Position numbers and translations under genes: made by a program. This document shows, in pieces, positions 52,126 through 59,743 of a stretch of DNA of 64,000 nt (the first letter of the stretch is position 1; every line of letters begins with the position of its first letter). Source of the DNA: Massilia sp. PAMC28688 (GTDB lineage: Bacteria > Pseudomonadota > Gammaproteobacteria > Burkholderiales > Burkholderiaceae_D). The DNA is taken from assembly GCF_019443445.1 (NCBI RefSeq), contig NZ_CP080378.1, positions 620,001 to 684,000 of the forward strand. Direction: 5' to 3'. The notes beneath the pieces were generated by a model. That model was given only the letters and a program-made list of their open reading frames with translations. It searched no databases and was not told where the DNA came from.

Positions 52126-52974
52126 ATGAAAACATCACTTCTTTGCGCACTGGTCGTGCTGGTGGCGGGCTGCTCCCCATCTGAGTATGGAGAACCGGGC
52201 CGCAGCACGGGCATGGTGGCCGAGCAGGGTCCGGGGGCCGGGCAAGCGCGGGGCACGGGCGCGACGAAGGCGGCCAAGCGGTTCCTTGCACTCAAGCATA
52301 GCGTCAGCCTGCTGGTTCCGGCGTCGTCATTGGCACGGCACTTCGGCACGATCCAGGCCGAGTGCCTCAAGCTTGGCTGCGAGATTATCAGTGCGTCGCA
52401 ACAAGCGGACAGCGCCGGGCGCGAAGCCAGCGCCAACCTGACAGCGAGAGTGCCACCGGCTGCCTTTCCGGGATTTTTCAGCGGTATCCAGACGCATGGG
52501 AAGCTGCTGTCCCACCACAGCGAAAGCGCGGACAAGACGGCGGAGGTGATTGACGTCGAAGCGAGGATCAAGAATCTGGAGGCGCTCAAGGCGCGCGTGC
52601 TGGAACTGCTGGCGAAGAACACGGGCAACCTGAAGGACACGCTGGACGCGGAAAAGGTGCTGACCGATACCCAGGCGGCGCTGGACAGCATTCATGGTCA
52701 GCGCCGCATGCTCGCTGAGCAGACGGACATGATCCGGGTCGACATTGAACTGCGACCGCAGACGCCGGGCAGCTCCGGGAACTGGAGTGCGCCGGTAGCG
52801 CTGGCGGCGGCCGACGCGGGAAGCGTGCTGATGCAAAGTGTCGCGGCATTGCTGACGGCGGCGGTAGCCCTGCTGCCGTGGGTGGTGGTGCTGGGGCTGG
52901 TGGGTGTGCCGTTGCGGCGGATGTGGCGGCGGCGGCGGGCGGCGCAGCGGGCGGTGGACGTGGCGGATAGCTGA
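52126..52974 (+). CDS. DUF4349 lipoprotein
   Basis: A 282-residue protein from the ATG at 52126, with lipobox VLVAGC at Cys17. A periplasmic domain follows, containing HSVSLLVPASSLARHFGTIQ and the coiled-coil helix VIDVEARIKNLEALKARVLE. A C-terminal transmembrane segment (about 238-262, AALLTAAVALLPWVVVLGLV) ends in a basic tail (RMWRRRRAAQ). This is the DUF4349 layout. Its role is unknown; the coiled coil suggests it oligomerises in the envelope. tRNA-Ser follows 81 bp later. Confidence 0.85.
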   Translation: MKTSLLCALVVLVAGCSPSEYGEPGRSTGMVAEQGPGAGQARGTGATKAAKRFLALKHSVSLLVPASSLARHFGTIQAECLKLGCEIISASQQADSAGREASANLTARVPPAAFPGFFSGIQTHGKLLSHHSESADKTAEVIDVEARIKNLEALKARVLELLAKNTGNLKDTLDAEKVLTDTQAALDSIHGQRRMLAEQTDMIRVDIELRPQTPGSSGNWSAPVALAAADAGSVLMQSVAALLTAAVALLPWVVVLGLVGVPLRRMWRRRRAAQRAVDVADS

Positions 52975-53055
52975 AGGGGACGGGGAACGAGATTTTGCTG
53001 GTGCATCCGGCAATCTCTGCTATACTATGCGGCTTCGTGAAAGCGAAGACCATCA

Positions 53056-53146
53056 GGAGAGGTGGATGAGTGGTTGAAGTCGCACGCCTGGAAAGCGTGT
53101 ATAGGTTCATAGCCTATCGGGGGTTCGAATCCCCCTCTCTCCGCCA
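53056..53146 (+). tRNA. tRNA-Ser (anticodon GGA)
   Basis: The acceptor stem is GGAGAGG with its 3' partner, the anticodon stem CACGC/GCGTG, and anticodon GGA at 53090-53092. A long variable arm and a T arm GGGGG-TTCGAAT-CCCCC follow, with encoded CCA at 53144-53146. The long variable arm is diagnostic of serine tRNA. A TATACT -10 box lies at 53021-53026. The gene is followed at once by a very long hairpin. Confidence 0.97.
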
Positions 53147-53147
53147 G

Positions 53148-53193
53148 AACAAATAAAAACGGCCACCCCTGCGGGTGGCCGTTTTTATTTGTT
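53148..53193. terminator. Bidirectional terminator downstream of tRNA-Ser
   Basis: A perfect 21-bp stem (53148-53168 with 53173-53193) with a 4-nt loop CTGC. The core GGCCACCC/GGGTGGCC is flanked by A- and T-tracts, so it works in both directions. Confidence 0.92.
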
Positions 53194-53196
53194 GGA

Positions 53197-53216
53197 CGGA
53201 GAGAGGGGGATTCGAA
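53197..53216 (-). repeat. Inverted 20-bp copy of the tRNA-Ser 3' end
   Basis: The 20 bases at 53124-53143 (T-loop through discriminator) recur in inverted orientation at 53197-53216 without mismatch. With the hairpin between them, this makes one imperfect inverted repeat about 93 bp long, centred near 53170. Confidence 0.88.
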
Positions 53217-53218
53217 AG

Positions 53219-53321
53219 CGGACGCCCTGCAGGGCGCCGCGGGGCCGCGGAACGTGGCCGAATCGCCCATCTGCCACCGCTTGCGGTGGCGCGCCGGAGG
53301 CGCAGGCGCGAAGCGCCAAAA
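53219..53321. repeat. Dispersed repeat, copy 1
   Basis: This copy is homologous to 54664-54753. Shared blocks include CCCTGCAG, AACGTGGCCGA, CATCTGCC, GCGAAG and GCCAAAA, plus TTCCCGA. Copy 1 has about 25 extra bases of GC-rich hairpin (CACCGCTTGCGGTG) relative to copy 2. Confidence 0.72.
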
Positions 53322-53687
53322 CATTTCCCGACGGATCTAACCCCAGCACAACGTGCAACGGCATGACGATGTGCGACAATTGACCTGCCACCGCTTGCTA
53401 TGGCTTCTCACTCGCCTGGCGAAATATCGGGAAGGACTTCCAGTATGCTGCTCCCGATTTGCGCTTGTTTGCTACCTCCCCGAGGAACGTCGCTGAGCGC
53501 ATGACACTCCGCGCTCCTTTCCAAGTGCAATCAGGCATCCATCAACTGTTCGGCGCAGTTGTCTTGCGCTTTCTATGGCAAGCGCACGCCGGCGCATTCG
53601 ACAGAATGCTTAACCCTGCGCAACACTGCCGCGCAGCCAGCCGCCACCATTGCCCTATCTCGCAACCGTGCGAGCTAAGGAGAGCAC

Positions 53688-54089
53688 ATGGGGTACATCC
53701 TGCATGACGCAGATTCGTGGATCGGCGAGCCGCAGGTGGGCGACAAGGAATGCGTGGCGCTGATCAAGGTACTGGTGCCCGGCCTGATGCAGATCGGGAC
53801 AATGAACTGGAAGCAAGGCGCACATGTCAAGAGCACGCCAAACCTCCTGCGCGGCACTGCGATCGCCACCTTTGTCAATGGCCGATATCCGAAAGGGCCG
53901 GTTCCTAAGCACGCATGCATTTTCCTCGCGCAAGCCGGCGCGGGGATCTGGGTCATGGACCAGTACCAGCGATCCGTTACAATCATTCGTAGGCTCATCC
54001 AGGTGCCCCGGGATAACGTTCGGAGCGCCGATGGATCCTGGCCACAGGCGAATAACAATGCCCAGGCCTTTTACGTAATCGAGCGGTGA
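53688..54089 (+). CDS. BPSL0067-family NlpC/P60-like amidase, probable antibacterial effector
   Basis: A 133-residue protein with ribosome site AAGGAG (53676-53681). The family pattern is visible: GDKECVALIKVLVPG with the candidate catalytic Cys near residue 23, GTAIATFVNGRYP, KHACIFLAQ with His near 74, and IWVMDQYQ. BPSL0067 proteins are small papain-like peptidoglycan amidases often found as type VI effectors. There is no signal peptide, as expected for a delivered toxin. The next gene starts within 3 bp of the stop and looks like its immunity partner. Confidence 0.78.
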   Translation: MGYILHDADSWIGEPQVGDKECVALIKVLVPGLMQIGTMNWKQGAHVKSTPNLLRGTAIATFVNGRYPKGPVPKHACIFLAQAGAGIWVMDQYQRSVTIIRRLIQVPRDNVRSADGSWPQANNNAQAFYVIER

Positions 54090-54091
54090 CC

Positions 54092-54517
54092 ATGCGCCCT
54101 TACCCTTACGCCTTCGTCCTGTATGCCATCGGTATCGCCGCTGCATGTTGCTTGCCCGGGCGCGTGGCTGCAACAAACCTTGCTGCGGAATGCCCTGTGC
54201 GTATTCCAGCAGCATCCTTCACCGCCGGCAAACCGCCAGCCGGCTGGACCGGTTTCGTGCCGGCGCCTTTGCGCCTGACGGGGGCCGGGATGATGTCGGG
54301 ACCGCCGGCATCCCTGCAATACCTGGTGCCCGACAAAGAGGGGCAGGAGATGCAGGCTTACGATTTTCCGAAAGGTGATGGCCAGCGTTGGCTCTGGTGC
54401 TCTTACAACGGTGGTGTGCAGCTTTCGCGACGCCTTGACGACAAGGCGACACACTGCACCATCGTCGAGAAACGGCGCGATAAAGAACTGCTCGGGGCCG
54501 CTGTTACCTGCCGCTGA
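54092..54517 (+). CDS. STY0301-family exported protein, probable immunity partner
   Basis: A 141-residue protein with a signal peptide (MRPYPYAFVLYAIGIAAACC), which gives it a periplasmic location where an amidase effector acts. Conserved features are NLAAECPVRIPA with Cys, LRLTGAGMMSGPP, WLWCSYNGGVQLSRRL and THCTIVEK. Four Cys could form two disulfides. A GTG at 54086 overlaps the upstream stop and could be the real start, adding two residues. Pairing with BPSL0067 is a known gene neighbourhood; immunity is inference. Confidence 0.75.
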   Translation: MRPYPYAFVLYAIGIAAACCLPGRVAATNLAAECPVRIPAASFTAGKPPAGWTGFVPAPLRLTGAGMMSGPPASLQYLVPDKEGQEMQAYDFPKGDGQRWLWCSYNGGVQLSRRLDDKATHCTIVEKRRDKELLGAAVTCR

Positions 54518-54663
54518 CCTCGTGTCCCGAGTGATCAAATCGTTGATTAAATGCGGCAAAATCACCCCAATTCGGCTTCAAACATGTTCGCAAGGCCTCG
54601 GGTTTACTAAGCGCCGTGTCGCGCCCTGCTGGTCCTCTATCGCGCCAGCATGAAAAACGGAAT

Positions 54664-54753
54664 GCGGTCGTCCCTGCAGTCACGGCGAGGTCGCGTAACG
54701 TGGCCGAGTCGTCCATCTGCCGCCAATTGCGAAGTGCCAAAATATTCCCGATC
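54664..54753. repeat. Dispersed repeat, copy 2
   Basis: The second copy of the element at 53219-53321, about three quarters identical by eye and 1.4 kb away. The effector/immunity pair lies between the two copies. Confidence 0.7.
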
Positions 54754-54785
54754 GATGGATCAAGCCGCTTCAGAGCGCCGCACGC

Positions 54786-55060
54786 TCAATACAGGATCCG
54801 CCCATCCCCCAGCAAATGCACATGACATTTCCCGCCGGTCTTGTTGCAGTTTGTCATCAAGGCATTGCGAATGTCAGGGTTCCAGCCATTAAACCAGTTT
54901 GGGTGCGACGAGTGCCCGGCAGGCAGAGTCATCTGGATCGTAGTAAAGGATACGGATGATCGCTACGGGAAATGACGAGATTGGCGGCCAGGGATGGCTA
55001 TATGATTCACACCCAAGAGGTAAATCGCACCGGACTGCATTATGGAAGTTCCGTAGCCCG
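54786..55060 (-). pseudogene. Frameshifted C-terminal remnant of a DUF1996-like protein
   Basis: Two minus-strand frames carry the remnant. The C-terminal 48 codons (54786-54932) read LPAGHSSHPNWFNGWNPDIR, then a Cys-rich stretch and LLGDGRILY. The piece before it (about 54925-55053) is in another frame, with YSHPWPPISSFPVAIIRILY and YDPDD. The SHP...P and HxxWFNGWN signatures recall DUF1996 C termini. A one-base shift near DPDD/MTLPAGH joins them. No upstream part remains because the next gene begins at 55114. The identification rests on short motifs only. Confidence 0.4.
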
Positions 55061-55113
55061 TGGAGGTGGCCGCGGAAAGAAAGAAATTTAACGACTGACA
55101 GCCATAAAACCAC

Positions 55114-55572
55114 ATGCAAACAATACCTGAAGAGGAAGCACGTGCTCTCGTTAGCAAGCCGCTGTTTTGCGAAAATATCGGGGAATGGAATCCGCTAAAA
55201 ATCCAGCCTGGCACCAGAATTTGCGGCAATGGCATCCTTGACGCGGACGGTCAGTCTGTACGTATGTTTGTCGAGTTATCGTACCGAAATTCCCCGCGCA
55301 CTAAAATTACCAAATACGTATTTACTCTATTTAAGAGGCTCGCTCGCGGAAAAGAAAGAGTGTATCAACTTGAGGTTACGCAAACTCCGAAGCGCGTAAA
55401 GGATTTGCACAAATTGTCACATGAGCACGTGGGCGCGTTACGCGTAGATGGGGGTGCTAATTGGGACGATTGGGGCTATGATGAAGTCTTAGCACACTTC
55501 TGTGCCGCAACCAATATCACCTTCGTGCCGAAGCCCGCTCACCCGGACGACTTCCAGCTCAAGGGGAACTGA
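55114..55572 (+). CDS. DUF6978-like protein, first gene of an AT-rich pair
   Basis: A 152-residue protein with base composition well below its surroundings (one 60-bp line counts to 42 percent GC). The visible pattern is TRICGNGILDADGQSVRMFV, then ELSYRNSPRTKITKYVFTLF and the tail CAATNITFVPKP. I associate this pattern with the DUF6978 partner of DUF1828 proteins. No enzymatic motif is evident. The stop overlaps the next start (TGATG), so the two are co-translated. Low GC suggests horizontal transfer. Confidence 0.62.
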   Translation: MQTIPEEEARALVSKPLFCENIGEWNPLKIQPGTRICGNGILDADGQSVRMFVELSYRNSPRTKITKYVFTLFKRLARGKERVYQLEVTQTPKRVKDLHKLSHEHVGALRVDGGANWDDWGYDEVLAHFCAATNITFVPKPAHPDDFQLKGN

Positions 55573-56321
55573 TGATCTGCTCAAAAATATCCGAACTGAT
55601 TGGCTTCGAGTGCCACCCGCTCAGCGATGACGGCAGCGTGGCGATGATCGACACGCCATTCGCCTTTGCGGATGGTGATGGGGTTCCTGTGTACGTGGAG
55701 AAGTTAGCTAACCAAGTGCGGTTCTTTGATGATGGTAATGTAATCCTTCATTTCAGGGGGCGTGGCGTCACACTTGATGATCATCGGCACACGCGATTTC
55801 TGCGAAACCTTGCAGAGCCAAATGGTGTTCAGCTGAACGCCATGGGTGAACTAGAGATTTGGGCAAAGGCTGATGAGGCTCCGGCAGCGTTTGCGCGCTA
55901 CATGTCCACCTTGCTAGCAGTATGCGCATGGGAAGTTGATCAAACGGGCGCCTCTACTGACACGTCACTCTTTCTTGATGAAGTGACCATGTGCTTGCGT
56001 GCTTGGAAGCCTCATGCGTCTATCGGTGAGGGCGCGGACTACGTGGGCGTATCTGGTCAGGTCTACAAGATGGACCTTCAGCTTGATGGCCGTGCCGTGC
56101 TCGCGATTGGGACTCATCCAGCAACGGTCAGCACCGCCGCTAAAAAACTTTTGGACATTAGTGCTGCAACTGAAAACGCTGAGCTTGATGTGTTGGTCGT
56201 GATAGACGACCGCCAGGATGCTGAGCTTGCGAAGCGAGAAGGTTTGGTTCTCGATTCGGTCAGTAGCGTGCTGATGATGACAAGGCTAGAGCGGAACGCC
56301 AATACGCCCCGACTGCAATGA
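55572..56321 (+). CDS. DUF1828-domain protein, second gene of the AT-rich pair
   Basis: This 249-residue protein has the DUF1828 part at about residues 25-120: MIDTPFAFADGDGVPVYVEK, ANQVRFFDDGNVILHFRGRG and the LDDHRHTRFLRNLAEPNGVQ segment. A second domain (about 140-245) contains DLQLDGRAVLAIGTHPATVS and DVLVVIDDRQDAEL and resembles the DUF1829 half. DUF1828/DUF1829 genes are common in phage, plasmid and defence neighbourhoods. Their function is not established; a toxin-antitoxin or antiphage role is possible. Confidence 0.75.
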   Translation: MICSKISELIGFECHPLSDDGSVAMIDTPFAFADGDGVPVYVEKLANQVRFFDDGNVILHFRGRGVTLDDHRHTRFLRNLAEPNGVQLNAMGELEIWAKADEAPAAFARYMSTLLAVCAWEVDQTGASTDTSLFLDEVTMCLRAWKPHASIGEGADYVGVSGQVYKMDLQLDGRAVLAIGTHPATVSTAAKKLLDISAATENAELDVLVVIDDRQDAELAKREGLVLDSVSSVLMMTRLERNANTPRLQ

Positions 56322-56834
56322 CGGCGGGCTACAGGGCGTGTTGGCTTATCACCGTTTGTGCTCGGCATCAAACGTAAGTCCTGTGCAGGGGCGTCTGCAC
56401 AGCGGACTTGCTAACCAGTGCACCGATTGGGAACAACTTCGGTAGGCGCTTTGCTTTTTCGAATCCAACGCCAAGCGGCCTCGTTTTACAGGCATCCTGC
56501 GATTTGTCTCCAGCTGGCCCTCGCACTCGAAATGCAGCAGCGTATCGCGCGACAAGGCCAGCAAAGCGACATTGCCGCCGATAGCAAGCGAATGCGGTAC
56601 GCCCAGCTGACCGGAGAAAACGATCGGATCGTCGCAGGCCATGTGAAAAGCCGCAGGCCGTACGGAAGTTACCGGCCCATCGCCAGCATTAGCTACCACT
56701 TCAGTCGTTGCTCGCACGCGCGAATCCCCTGCCCTTCCAGGACCGAGCGCTCATGCTTCGCTAGCGCCAGCATCTGTCGTTGCAGTACCGCGCCATCCTT
56801 GACGACGCGGTTCCCCTCCTAACCAACTAGCGCA
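56322..56834. other. 513-bp stretch without a recognised gene
   Basis: The minus strand has an open stretch (56349-56717) with plausible residues (GDGPVTSVRPAAFHMACDDP) but no family match and no ribosome site. A second fragment follows in another frame (LQRQMLALAKHERSVLEGQG). Both may be remains of a lost gene. I see nothing firm. Confidence 0.35.
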
Positions 56835-58832
56835 TCAGGATGCTTCCTTCAACTGCTCGAGAATGGCCGGATTTTCCAAAGTCGAAATATCCTGCGTGAT
56901 GGTCTCGCCCTTGGCCAGCACCCGCAACAGGCGGCGCATGATCTTGCCCGAACGTGTCTTGGGCAAGTTATCGCCAAAGCGGATTTCCTTCGGCTTGGCG
57001 ATGGGCCCGATTTCCTTGGCCACCCAGTTGCGCAATTCCAGCGCCAGCGTTTTCGCCTCGTCCCCGGTCGGGCGCGCCTGCTTGAGCACGACGAAAGCGC
57101 AAATCGATTCGCCGGTGGTGTCGTCCGGCTTGCCCACCACGGCCGCCTCGGCCACGATGGGATTGGCGACCAGGGCCGACTCGATCTCCATGGTGCCCAT
57201 GCGATGGCCGGACACATTGAGCACATCGTCAATGCGGCCGGTAATGGTGAAGTAGCCCGTATCCTTGTTGCGGATGGCGCCGTCGCCGGCCAGATACATG
57301 CGCCCGCCCAGTTCCTCCGGGAAGTAGCTGGTCTTGAAACGTTCCGGGTTGCCCCAGATGGTGCGAATCATGGATGGCCATGGGCGCTTGACGACGAGAA
57401 TGCCGCCCTGCCCGTTCGGTACGTCCGCGCCAGCTTCGTCCACAATGGCAGTCATGATGCCCGGCAGCGGCAGCGTACACGAGCCCGGTACCATGGGGGT
57501 GGCGCCCGGCAGCGGGGTGATCATGTGGCCGCCCGTTTCCGTCTGCCAGAAGGTGTCCACAATGGGGCAGCGCTCCTGGCCCACATTCTTGTAGTACCAC
57601 ATCCATGCTTCCGGATTGATCGGCTCGCCGACGGAGCCGAGCAGGCGCAGGCTCGACAAATCGTAATTCTTGGGATGCACTTCCGGGTTCACGTCAGCGG
57701 CCTTGATCAGCGAGCGGATCGCGGTTGGGGCGGTGTAGAAGATCGTGACCTTGTGCTTGGCGATGGTGTCCCAGAAGCGGCCCGCGTTGGGATAGGTGGG
57801 AATGCCCTCAAACACGATCTGCGTGCCGCCCACCGCCAGCGGACCGTAGGCGATGTAGGTATGGCCAGTGACCCAGCCGATGTCGGCGGTGCACCAGAAC
57901 ACATCGCTTGGCTTGATGTCGAAGGTCCATTTCATGGTCAGTGCGGCCCACAGCAGGTAGCCGCCGGTCGAGTGCTGGACGCCCTTGGGGGTACCGGTGG
58001 AGCCGGACGTGTACAGGATAAACAGGGGGTGCTCGGCGCTCACCCATTCCGGCTCGCATTGCGCAGGCTGATGGTCGACCAGCTCGTGCAGCCACAGGTC
58101 GCGCCCAGCCGTGAGCGGGATGTCGCTGCCGGTGCGCCGGTAGACAATGACATCCTTGAGCGTGGTGCATCCGCCCAGGGCCAGGGCTTCGTCCACGATG
58201 GTTTTGAGCGGCAGGCGCTTGCCGCCCCGAAGCTGTTCGTCGGCTGTGATGACGGCCACGGCACCCGCGTCAATGATGCGCTCCTGCAGCGACTTGGCCG
58301 AGAAGCCGCCAAACACGACCGAATGGGTGGCGCCGATGCGTGCGCATGCCTGCATGGCCGCAACGCCTTCGACCGACATCGGCATGTAGATGATGACGCG
58401 GTCGCCTTTCTTGATGCCGCGCTCCTTGAGGCCATTGGCGAACTTGCAGACCTTGTCGTACAGCTCCTGGTAAGTAACGCGCGTGACCTGGCCGTCATCT
58501 GCCTCGAAGAGGATGGCGGTGCGCGCGGCGTTGCCGTCCTGGAGGTTGCGGTCCAGGCAGTTGTAGGAAGCGTTGAGTTCGCCGTCGCCGAACCACTTGT
58601 AAAACGGGGCATCGGTTTCGTCGAGCGTGGTGGTAAACGGCTTGTGCCAGTCCAGCGTGTCGCGCGCCAGGCGCGCCCAGAACGCTTCGTAGTCGCCTTC
58701 TGCCTCGGCGCATAATTTTTTATAAGCGTCCATGCCGGAAATAAGGGCATTGTTGACGAACTGCGCAGGGGGTGAGAAAACCCGGTTTTCCTGCATGCCG
58801 TGGTTTTCCTGGCTGGTGTCGGTGCTGGCCAT
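56835..58832 (-). CDS. acs: Acetyl-CoA synthetase
   Basis: A 665-residue AMP-forming ligase that activates acetate to acetyl-CoA. I chose the ATG at 58832, with GGAG a few bases upstream on its strand; ATG 58844 would add MTES-type extra residues. Adenylation motifs are [31 protein letters not shown] and the hinge [16 protein letters not shown]. The acetylation-controlled lysine is in [12 protein letters not shown], close to the C terminus. It is complete, single-gene and divergent from the YqhA-like gene. Expression is usually cAMP or sigma-54 controlled, but I see no clear site. Confidence 0.96.
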   Translation of the reverse strand: MASTDTSQENHGMQENRVFSPPAQFVNNALISGMDAYKKLCAEAEGDYEAFWARLARDTLDWHKPFTTTLDETDAPFYKWFGDGELNASYNCLDRNLQDGNAARTAILFEADDGQVTRVTYQELYDKVCKFANGLKERGIKKGDRVIIYMPMSVEGVAAMQACARIGATHSVVFGGFSAKSLQERIIDAGAVAVITADEQLRGGKRLPLKTIVDEALALGGCTTLKDVIVYRRTGSDIPLTAGRDLWLHELVDHQPAQCEPEWVSAEHPLFILYTSGSTGTPKGVQHSTGGYLLWAALTMKWTFDIKPSDVFWCTADIGWVTGHTYIAYGPLAVGGTQIVFEGIPTYPNAGRFWDTIAKHKVTIFYTAPTAIRSLIKAADVNPEVHPKNYDLSSLRLLGSVGEPINPEAWMWYYKNVGQERCPIVDTFWQTETGGHMITPLPGATPMVPGSCTLPLPGIMTAIVDEAGADVPNGQGGILVVKRPWPSMIRTIWGNPERFKTSYFPEELGGRMYLAGDGAIRNKDTGYFTITGRIDDVLNVSGHRMGTMEIESALVANPIVAEAAVVGKPDDTTGESICAFVVLKQARPTGDEAKTLALELRNWVAKEIGPIAKPKEIRFGDNLPKTRSGKIMRRLLRVLAKGETITQDISTLENPAILEQLKEAS

Positions 58833-59109
58833 GCTTGTCTCCATTAGTGTAATAATTTTGCTAACAAGATAGCGGTTGTCGCTTACTGCGCCCTTACAGA
58901 CGCGTAATACCACTCACCCGCCATCGTACAACACGGTCGTGGCACTCAGGACCATAGAGCTTGGCGATTTTACCAATGTTTCCCCTCCCTGCTTGTGGTT
59001 TGAGCCAGATCAATGTCGCCACCCGAAGACTTGCTCAGCCGCAGTGCAACAAAGCTCGGGTAAAATGACGCATCGAAATTTTTGCCCTTCCTTCGGAGTT
59101 ACCCATTTC

Positions 59110-59721
59110 ATGTCTGACCCGCTGCACACTATTCCGCCGCACAAGCTCTCTCCCCTGAACAACCTGATCTTCATGAGCCGCTGGCTACAGCTGCCCTTGT
59201 ATCTGGGCCTGATCCTGGCGCAGGGTGTTTACGTGTTCCATTTCTGGGTCGAACTGGTTGATCTGATCGGCGCGGCCATGGGCAATCCAGATTCCTTGCA
59301 GCACATTTTCGACGCGGTCACGGCGCCCAACGGCATCCGCCCTACCAAGTTAAATGAAGTGACCATCATGCTGGTGGTACTTGGCCTGATCGACGTGGTG
59401 ATGATCTCGAATCTGCTCATCATGGTCATCGTGGGTGGCTACGAAACATTTGTCTCGCGCATGCACCTGGAAGGACACCCCGACCAGCCCGAGTGGCTCT
59501 CGCACGTCAATGCATCGGTTCTCAAGACCAAGCTGGCCATGGCCATCATCGGCATCTCCTCGATTCACCTGCTCAAGACCTTCATCAATGCCCACAGCTA
59601 CACCGACAAGGTGCTGATCGCCCAGACCGTGATCCACATGGCGTTCCTGTTCTCGGCACTGGCCATTGCCTATACCGACCGCATCATGATTGGCACGCAG
59701 AACGCAACCAAGCCTCACTAA
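59110..59721 (+). CDS. YqhA/UPF0114-family membrane protein
   Basis: A 203-residue inner-membrane protein from the ATG at 59110, with GGAG upstream at 59093-59096. Hydrophobic segments are near residues 20-42 (LQLPLYLGLILAQGVYVFHF), 78-100 (VTIMLVVLGLIDVVMISNLL), 135-155 and 165-185. GGYETFVSRM is the family signature. A frame-open ATG upstream would add non-conserved residues. UPF0114 function is not known. The fumarase gene starts 22 bp after its stop. Confidence 0.88.
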   Translation: MSDPLHTIPPHKLSPLNNLIFMSRWLQLPLYLGLILAQGVYVFHFWVELVDLIGAAMGNPDSLQHIFDAVTAPNGIRPTKLNEVTIMLVVLGLIDVVMISNLLIMVIVGGYETFVSRMHLEGHPDQPEWLSHVNASVLKTKLAMAIIGISSIHLLKTFINAHSYTDKVLIAQTVIHMAFLFSALAIAYTDRIMIGTQNATKPH

Positions 59722-59743
59722 CATCAGCACCAGCGAGAATCCC

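Larger units (their letters stand above)
53147..53687. other. 541-bp non-coding stretch between tRNA-Ser and the amidase-like gene
   Basis: It holds the terminator, the inverted tRNA fragment and the first copy of a dispersed repeat. From about 53325 to 53670 I see no feature. The ribosome site AAGGAG for the next gene is at 53676-53681. Confidence 0.7.
54518..55113. other. 596-bp stretch with repeat copy 2 and a decayed gene fragment
   Basis: It contains the second dispersed repeat and a DUF1996-like remnant on the minus strand. No intact gene is recognised here. Confidence 0.6.

Noticed and set aside
53025..53324. Minus-strand frame containing AERGGFEPPIGYEP
   Set aside because: It is the antisense of tRNA-Ser and its terminator. 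This peptide recurs wherever such a tRNA is mis-translated.
56349..56717. Minus-strand 122-codon frame between the DUF1828 gene and acs
   Set aside because: No ribosome site, no family likeness and a broken second piece upstream. At most it is a remnant.
53147..56834. An intact integrative element or prophage at tRNA-Ser
   Set aside because: No integrase, recombinase or phage structural gene is present, and no direct copy of the tRNA end is found downstream. Only an inverted copy lies beside it.
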